Positions 58,793-64,000 of a DNA stretch of 64,000 nt are shown piece by piece; within the stretch, counting starts at the first letter, position 1, and every line of letters begins with the position of its first letter. The stretch is from NCBI GenBank assembly GCA_948474755.1, contig CAOLHI010001308.1, positions 124,001 to 188,000 of the forward strand, given 5' to 3'. Source of the stretch: Ctenosaura bakeri (taxonomy: Eukaryota > Chordata > Lepidosauria > Squamata > Iguanidae). The translations under genes were made by a program, and so were the position numbers. The notes beneath the pieces were generated by a model, which did not search any database, was not told the origin of the DNA, and saw nothing but the letters and a program-made list of their open reading frames with translations.

Positions 58793-59167
58793 GATGCACC
58801 CTTCCATACATATAGCAATCCAACTGCTAGTAGACAACTGCTAAATCAACTTGCCAAATCAACATGCCATTCAGCAGCTGACTTAATAGCGTAATCTAGT
58901 TAAACTCACCACAGAAGTTAGGTCAGTGAATGAAAGTTGTGCAGGATTGGAACGTGTATTCGACCAATCTCTGTGAAGGTTTTCCAACTAGAAAACAAAA
59001 TCTGTGCACAGAATCTGTTTCCATGCTTACCTCATTATCAGTTTTTGAAGAGTTCCATTTTTGTTTAAGCTGTTCAGAATATTGGATAGTCATAACAAAA
59101 CATGAACACTCAGCTTATGGTTATGGAAGAAAGTTTGCCATTATCAAATAGGGAGTGAATGGTTTAA

Positions 59168-59199
59168 AACAACAACCACCACCACCACCACCACCACCC
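59168..59199 (+). repeat. CAC microsatellite
   Basis: About ten CAC units following ACAACAACC. Confidence 0.95.
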
Positions 59200-59298
59200 A
59201 GAATTCTACATTCAGTACTTCATACATATATGATTAGGTCACTTAATCCAATCTTCATCTAGGAACTTACTAAGCATGGAAACAATGTATATTTCTAC

Positions 59299-59343
<45 letters not shown>
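59299..59343 (+). repeat. ATT microsatellite, about 15 units
   Basis: A pure trinucleotide run. Open frames showing poly-Leu or poly-Asn across it are artefacts. Confidence 0.98.
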
Positions 59344-59802
59344 TAGAAAGAGGAAGGAAATACGAAATTCTTGCCATCTTACAAAAACTGCTGACCCAAT
59401 GAAGCACAGAACAAGGAATGACTTTAAACTTTCAGAAAGTGTTAAACAGGGTGCTGCGTCTTGGACACTTGACCTCAGGCAACAATTTTCAAGGGACAAC
59501 TTGGCAACAATTTTGAAGGGAGAATTTCAACAGGTACTGTTTTTGGGAGGAAGGGAGGGAGCAGCCTAAGCACACAGAGTGTGAATTTCTCTGCCTTTTG
59601 ATCATTTCCATCACTGAAGCCTATTCATGCTGCTTGACCATTAACACCCATCTGCCAAATTTGTTTTACAAATGAGCCCTGCTTTGCATGCCACGTTCTC
59701 TGCTGAAAGTGCCATAACAGAATACACATGGAATTACACAAACGACCAGCTATCACTACTCTTTCTCATCACTCCTCTCTCCAGTGTCAGCTTGCCATTA
59801 AA

Positions 59803-59817
59803 ATGCAAATACAATGG
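59803..59817 (+). promoter_or_regulatory. Candidate abutting octamer-SOX site
   Basis: ATGCAAAT (59803-59810) is a perfect POU octamer, directly followed by ACAATGG (59811-59817), a SOX-type core. It lies about 1.2-2.5 kb inside the presumed transcription unit, near the TET2 promoter. The orientation differs from the usual OCT-SOX composite. A short motif match only. Confidence 0.35.
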
Positions 59818-60697
59818 CCTCATTAGCTAGCAAACAACACCCACTGACCTTCTTTTACCGAGAGAGGAAGATCTCTGTTTTAAATATAATTTTCAATGCA
59901 TAACAGCAACCCAAGCCTCTTCCTTTCTACCGCTTACCATCTCAAGGTGCCAGGTTTTGTATCTGTATACCCACCATTGCGGGGGGCGCATTTATAATGA
60001 GATCATTAGACTGAATGTTTCAATCAAAGCCTGATACCACCCCCCCAGCTCCTCCCTCTCCTCCATTCTCACAACAAACCATTTGCAAAAGGGAGAACAC
60101 GATTTGAGGGAAAACTTGCTAAAATTTCAAAGAGAAATGGGGCTTTATAAAAGCTTCCATTACAGGTTAAAAAAAAAATAACAGCACTGGGGGGTGAATT
60201 ATGAGATTATGTTTCAGATTAAAAAAACAAAACAGATCTGCCAACAGATCCCAACATTTTGCACTAGATTTGAACATACCCTACAGATCTCTGTTGAAAG
60301 GTCCCTAATCATGTCCAGAAGCAATTAAAAGGACATAGAGAAGATTTCACCCCCTCCCCGCCGCCACGCATTGAGTGTCACGGGATAAAGCACTTGCGGA
60401 GACAAAACAATGTGGTAATTATACTGTGTATTGAGCGGAGAAAGGATGCTGTGATGCAAACCTTCACTCCGATTTCTCTTTTTCTCCCTTAGGATAGAGC
60501 TTCAGTTTCCTTAAGCCCTCCTGACCTTGTAGTCCTCAAAAAACTCCACAACCCGTCCCCTCTTCTTTCTTTCTCTCTCTCTCTCGGGCCTCCCCCTCTC
60601 GGACTGCGCCTGCCTTTGTGTCTGCTTGTCATTCACCTGTAAACCAAATGAGAGCTGATTCATGAAAAGCACAAAGCCAGAAAACAGACCCAGGCAT

Positions 60698-60738
60698 CAA
60701 GATCCTCTCTCTCTTTCTCTTTCTCTCTCTCTCTCTGA
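60698..60738 (+). repeat. CT microsatellite
   Basis: CTCTCTCTTT CTCTTTCTCT CTCTCTCTCT, seen directly. Opposite-frame open readings with RE/SL dipeptide runs derive from it. Confidence 0.95.
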
Positions 60739-61745
60739 TACCCACACACATATACACAAATATCCATCTGCTGGATCTAGACACAAGGCTATCTGTTCCA
60801 AGGAACCTCTTCCCCAAAAAGCGGTCGGCACAAAGATCACAAACCACTTTTTTCTTTGCAAGGTCCGTCTCCATGGAGGTGCTCTTAAACTTTGATCCAA
60901 CTAACCAAGCACTGATTTTTTTCTTTTCTTTTAAACTACCACCCGAACAGCTTCCACACCGGACTCCGGAGTCCGTTGTCGACGCGATTCAGGACTCAGC
61001 ACGTGTAGAAAAGAGAAGTACCCATTTAAAAGGCAGCCGAGGAGGAGGAGGAGGAAGGAGGAGACGAGTAAGGGTGGAACTAAATAAAGGAAGAACTTTA
61101 CAACGGCAAACTTAGTCCTAAAAAAGCTAAAAAAGCCCCGTTTCCCCCCTCCCCAGGCGAAGCCGACAGGAAAAGGGAAAAGGAACGAGAGGCCGGCGGA
61201 GGGGGTGTCCGGAAACCCATTTTAAATTGTACTCTTAAAAAAATAAATAAATCCTATTTGTCTCCCATGTTGGAGCAGCGGGCTGTAATCTCCCTCCCTT
61301 CTCCCTGCCGGGAGTTGTGTGGTGTTTTTGCTGTTGTTTAAATAAAAAGTCATACCCGGGGAGTCCAACCCGAGGAGGCGGCGGCGGCGGCGGGAGAGAG
61401 GAGTTTTGGGAGGGTCGGGAGGGGCAAAAGACAAGGGGGCGAGGGAGAAGGAAGGCGAGGGAAAGGGCTCTGACCTCTTCGCGGTAGTTTTTTCCCCTCC
61501 GCCTCGGTCGAATCCAGCCACAGCAGTCCGGTCTCCCTTCTCCCCAATCCTAAAGGGCAGCCATCTTGCTTCCTTCTGCTCCTTGACGAAAGCAGCCTAG
61601 CCTCCGCATCAATATTCATAAGGCCCTTTTGACGTCTCTTCCCTCAGCACTCGCGACGAAGAAGCCCCGGCGTCGCTCCCGGCGGCGGACGTGACTGCCA
61701 TGTGAACGAACTCGGAGGCACACCGGGGCGGGAGTCGCGGGGAGA

Positions 61746-61772
61746 AGGCGGGCGGGCGGGCGGGGATGGGGG
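61746..61772 (+). promoter_or_regulatory. Potential G-quadruplex tract
   Basis: GGCGGGCGGGCGGGCGGGG followed by ATGGGGGG gives more than four G-runs of three or more, spaced by single bases. This is sufficient for an intramolecular quadruplex on the plus strand. Confidence 0.6.
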
Positions 61773-62202
61773 GCGCTCGTCGGGGCTGGCCCGGAGCCGC
61801 CCAGCCCGGCCGGAGGGCTCCGGCGGCCTCCCTCCCTCCCTCCCTCCCCCTCCCTCCGCGGCGGGGCGACGCGGGAGGGACAGCGGGCGCCGCCGCCGCG
61901 AGGCTCTTTTCCCTTCGCTTTCCTCACACAAAAGGCGCGGGAGGCCCCCTTTCATGGACTGGCCTTATTATTACCCCCCGACCCAACCGGAAAAGGGACT
62001 TCAGGGTTCCCCGAAAAGAGCGAGTGTCCCCCCTCCCCCACCCCAGAAGAGCCAGAAAATGACACTGAGAGGGGAGTTTTATTCTCCTCAGAGGGCCGCC
62101 GCTACTGCGGCTCCGGGAACGTGACACGCTTTTGCAGACAAAGGGCTCCAAAGGAGGAGCTGTCATTCTTAACAGATGTTGTTTCCTGGTGGGGGGCGGG
62201 GG

Positions 62203-62219
62203 GCGCGCGCGCGCGCGCG
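62203..62219 (+). repeat. Alternating GC tract
   Basis: Seventeen bases of strictly alternating G and C after a G-rich run. Potential Z-DNA former within the CpG island. Confidence 0.9.
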
Positions 62220-62349
62220 GAGGAGGAGGAGAAGGCGGCAGAGCGCTCCGTCCCCCTCAGAGAGCCCTTTAAGCGAGAAGAGAGGCGCCCCCGCCCTCCC
62301 CCCGCCGTCCACAATGGATCCGCCAGCCTCGCTCCGGCTCCCTCTCAAG

Positions 62350-62360
62350 CCCCGCCCCCC
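62350..62360 (-). promoter_or_regulatory. GC box (Sp1/KLF type)
   Basis: CCCCGCCCCCC on the plus strand, the inverse of a consensus GGGGCGGGG box, 32 bases from the CCAAT motif. Confidence 0.5.
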
Positions 62361-62392
62361 GATTTCCATATCCAGGGCTCTCCCGGCCTCCC

Positions 62393-62397
62393 ATTGG
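62393..62397 (-). promoter_or_regulatory. CCAAT box (minus strand)
   Basis: TCCCATTGGCTGGGAG on the plus strand reads CAGCCAATGGGA on the minus strand, the full NF-Y-type context for leftward transcription. Confidence 0.55.
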
Positions 62398-62577
62398 CTG
62401 GGAGCGTCTGCAGGACGGTTCGGTGCTTCTTTTAAAGCTCTGTCCTCCGAACTTCGGAGAAGTCGGCGAGGCTCTGCTCTCCCCGGGCGAGGCCCCCCTC
62501 CTGTTTAGGTCGGCCGTGTGAGGGCAGGGGGAGCATGTGACGGACACGCGGGCTTCGCTCCCCACGCTGCTCGGCCG

Positions 62578-62583
62578 CACGTG
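62578..62583. promoter_or_regulatory. Palindromic E-box CACGTG
   Basis: GCCGCACGTGCACGCG at the outer edge of the CpG island. A perfect core for bHLH-Zip factors. Confidence 0.4.
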
Positions 62584-62685
62584 CACGCGGGGGCTGTAGC
62601 GTGATCGTGGGGGGTTCGGTTTTTTCCAAAACGGTTCTTAAATATTAGCACTGCGACTGCCAGCGCAAACAGACGGGAACGCTTT

Positions 62686-63493
62686 GGGCCTTTCCGCACT
62701 ACACCGTTAATAGTGCCCTGATTGCACTTTCGACTCTGGAATCCGGGGGTGTGCAGTTTATCCGGACGGCTCTTTGGCCTCAGGAAACTAGAATTCCACG
62801 GGATGTTGGAAGTGGAATAAGAGTACCGTAACTATGGCCTTTTCCGCACTATCCTGTTATAGCGCGATGATTCCACTTTCAGCATCCTATGGAATCCTGG
62901 GGTTTGCAGTTTATCCAGATAGCTCTTTGGCCTCAGTAAACTAGAATTCCACAGGATGTTGGAAGTGGAATAAGAGTACCGTAACTATGGCCTTTTCCGC
63001 ACTATCCTGTTTTAGCGCGATGATTCCACTTTCAGCATCCTATGGAATCCTGGGGTTTGCAGTTTATCCAGATAGCTCTTTGGCCTCAGTAAACTAGAAT
63101 TCCACAGGATGTTGAAAGTGGAATAAGAGTACCGTAACTATGGCCTTTTCTGCACTATCCTGTTATAGCGCGATGATTCCACTTTCAGCATCCTATGGAA
63201 TCCTGGGGTTTGCAGTTTATCCAGAGAGCTCTTTGGCCTCAGTAAACTAAAAACACTGGAATTCCACAGGATGTTAAAAGTGGAATAATAGTACCATAAC
63301 TACCATTTCCGCACTTATAGTGCAATTATTCCACTTTCAACATCCTATGGAATCCTGGGGTTTGCAGTTTGGGGAGGGGCCATAAGGCCCCTCCCTAAAC
63401 TGCAAACCCCAGGATTCCATAGGATGTTGAAAGTGGAATAATTGCACTATAAGAATGTAGTGCGGAAATGACTATGTAGTGCAGAAAGGCCCC
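62686..63493. mobile_element. Inverted-repeat transposon expanded into a tandem hairpin array
   Basis: The outer ends GGGCCTTTCCGCACTACA (62686-62703) and GTAGTGCAGAAAGGCCCC (63476-63493) are inverted repeats. Inside, near-identical units begin GGCCTTTTCCGCACTATCCT at 62836, 62989 and 63142 (153-bp period), preceded by a diverged unit from 62687 and followed by the terminal unit from 63303. Each unit is itself a fold-back: TTCCACTTTCAGCATCCTAT near its start is mirrored by GGAATTCCACAGGATGTTGG near its end. Related to the MITE at 30.3 kb. No coding capacity. It lies just outside the TET2 CpG island. Confidence 0.85.
63304..63470. repeat. Nearly perfect long hairpin
   Basis: The arm 63304-63381 pairs with 63386-63470 around the loop ATAA (63382-63385). 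By eye there is one mismatch (GGGG/CCTC region) and one 7-base bulge (TACATTC side). The inner phrases GGAATCCTGGGGTTTGCAGT and ACTGCAAACCCCAGGATTCC are exact complements. Confidence 0.95.
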
Positions 63494-64000
63494 TTATTTT
63501 AACTCTAAAAGAGAACAAATGGAGGGCGCTGATGACACTGGTTTATAGTTTGTTGCTCTTGGGAGGACAGAATGATTGTTTAAATCTCTTTTATTCACAC
63601 TTTAAAAAAGAAAGATTTTTTTCCCCCCATAACCGGTGTTTCAGCTATACCGTATGCGTACTTACATGGATTTCAGTGGTTACAGAAGAGAAAAAATTCC
63701 ATTAACAAAGCCGAATTACAATCAAATGACACATCAAAACCAAAATTTCCTTGCCCAGTTATCCCATTTTGTTATATCTAACTATATACGTTATTTACCT
63801 ATCTTGTAATTTTAACTATTTTAAGTTAGCAATGTATAATAAAATAAAATATAAATGTGTATACACATATATATATTAAATAAATACTCACAGTCTTTCG
63901 ATTCCTATTCATAGTCAGTTCCCACCTGACACTGATTTTGTTTGTTTGGCGTATCATGTAAGTATTCCTAACATACCCCTATAGCTCTTCCCCTGTTCCT
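63494..64000. other. AT-rich flank beyond the transposon array
   Basis: AT-rich with a TATA/ATAAAATAAAATATAAA patch near 63.84 kb. No gene or repeat family recognised. Confidence 0.5.

Larger units (their letters stand above)
5829..60950 (-). other. TET2: Presumed TET2 5' intron(s)
   Basis: The region between the coding-exon acceptor and the CpG island. It carries no coding exon I can recognise on either strand. It may hide a small non-coding exon 2, which cannot be located without transcripts. The intron reading rests on the island being the TET2 promoter. In human the corresponding distance is tens of kilobases with no other coding gene between, from general knowledge. Confidence 0.6.
59345..60950. 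other. Promoter-proximal intron, no gene
   Basis: Low in recognisable repeats apart from CT tracts at about 60.57 and 60.70-60.74 kb. On the minus strand a GTTTACAG/GTGAATG sequence near 60.63-60.65 kb is a possible donor for a first exon, unproven. Confidence 0.5.
60950..62650 (-). promoter_or_regulatory. TET2: CpG island, presumed TET2 promoter and non-coding first exon
   Basis: The only GC- and CpG-rich region of comparable size in the window. It contains a GCC-triplet run (about 61376-61393), a G-run cluster (about 61746-61772), a GC dinucleotide run (62203-62219), a GC box (62350-62360), an inverted CCAAT (62393-62397), a TTTAAA (62431-62436) and an E-box CACGTG (62578-62583). Being upstream of the TET2 coding exon with no other gene between, it most likely starts TET2 transcription leftward. 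A divergent non-coding transcript is possible. The transcription start and first donor cannot be fixed; a CCCCGG/GTATGAC site on the minus strand near 61350 is one candidate. The many overlapping GC-rich frames here are not genes. Confidence 0.65.

Noticed and set aside
62426..62437. TATA box for TET2
   Set aside because: TTTAAA is present, but its distance and order relative to the CCAAT and GC boxes do not fit a leftward TATA promoter. CpG-island promoters usually lack one.
61222..62699. Overlapping open frames of up to 140 codons on both strands in the CpG island
   Set aside because: Low-complexity Pro/Arg/Gly/Ala composition follows from GC-rich DNA. Frames overlap in all phases and resemble no protein.
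62836..63302. CRISPR-like regular repeats
   Set aside because: The spacing is regular, but the units are 153 bp, nearly identical throughout, without unique spacers, and have transposon ends. The genome is vertebrate.

Overview
The window is vertebrate nuclear DNA, most probably from a squamate reptile and likely an iguanian-type lizard. The evidence is a CR1 LINE ending in ATTCTATG-type octamers, several tRNA-derived SINEs with Bov-B-like tails (Sauria-SINE type), and many short inverted-repeat DNA transposons of kinds familiar from lizard genomes. The species cannot be fixed from the sequence. The DNA is AT-rich and repeat-laden with one protein-coding exon, so nearly all short open frames are noise.

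The gene is TET2, on the minus strand. The large first coding exon lies at 2417-5783 (exon 2417-5828 including 5' UTR). It encodes 1122 complete codons of the N-terminal regulatory region and ends with a perfect GTGAGT donor just as the cysteine-rich part of the dioxygenase begins. The rest of the catalytic domain lies beyond the left edge. A four-codon upstream ORF sits just ahead of the start codon. About 55 kb away, at 60.95-62.65 kb, is the only CpG island of the window. Its position fits the TET2 promoter and non-coding first exon, so 5.8-61 kb is read as the long 5' intron(s). This link is inferred, not shown by a splice junction.

Layout: 1-977, CR1 3' end in intron 3, antisense to TET2. 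978-2416, rest of that intron segment. 2417-5828, TET2 coding exon. 5829-60950, intron with dispersed repeats and long stretches without recognisable content. 60950-62650, CpG island. 62686-63493, a multi-hairpin transposon array just outside the promoter. 63494-64000, AT-rich flank.

No new multi-gene system was found. The most notable observations are: a 25-nt insert from the 5' end of U2 snRNA between exact 16-bp direct repeats (32.7 kb); two complete non-autonomous hAT elements with exact 8-bp target duplications, one interrupted by a second transposon (19.8 and 54.4 kb); a 153-bp tandem array of hairpin units ending in a nearly perfect 78-bp palindrome next to the promoter (62.7-63.5 kb); a roughly 96% identical 170-bp inverted duplication of unknown origin (27.9/29.0 kb); and an abutting octamer-SOX site near the promoter (59.8 kb). 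Percentages and boundaries are by eye.
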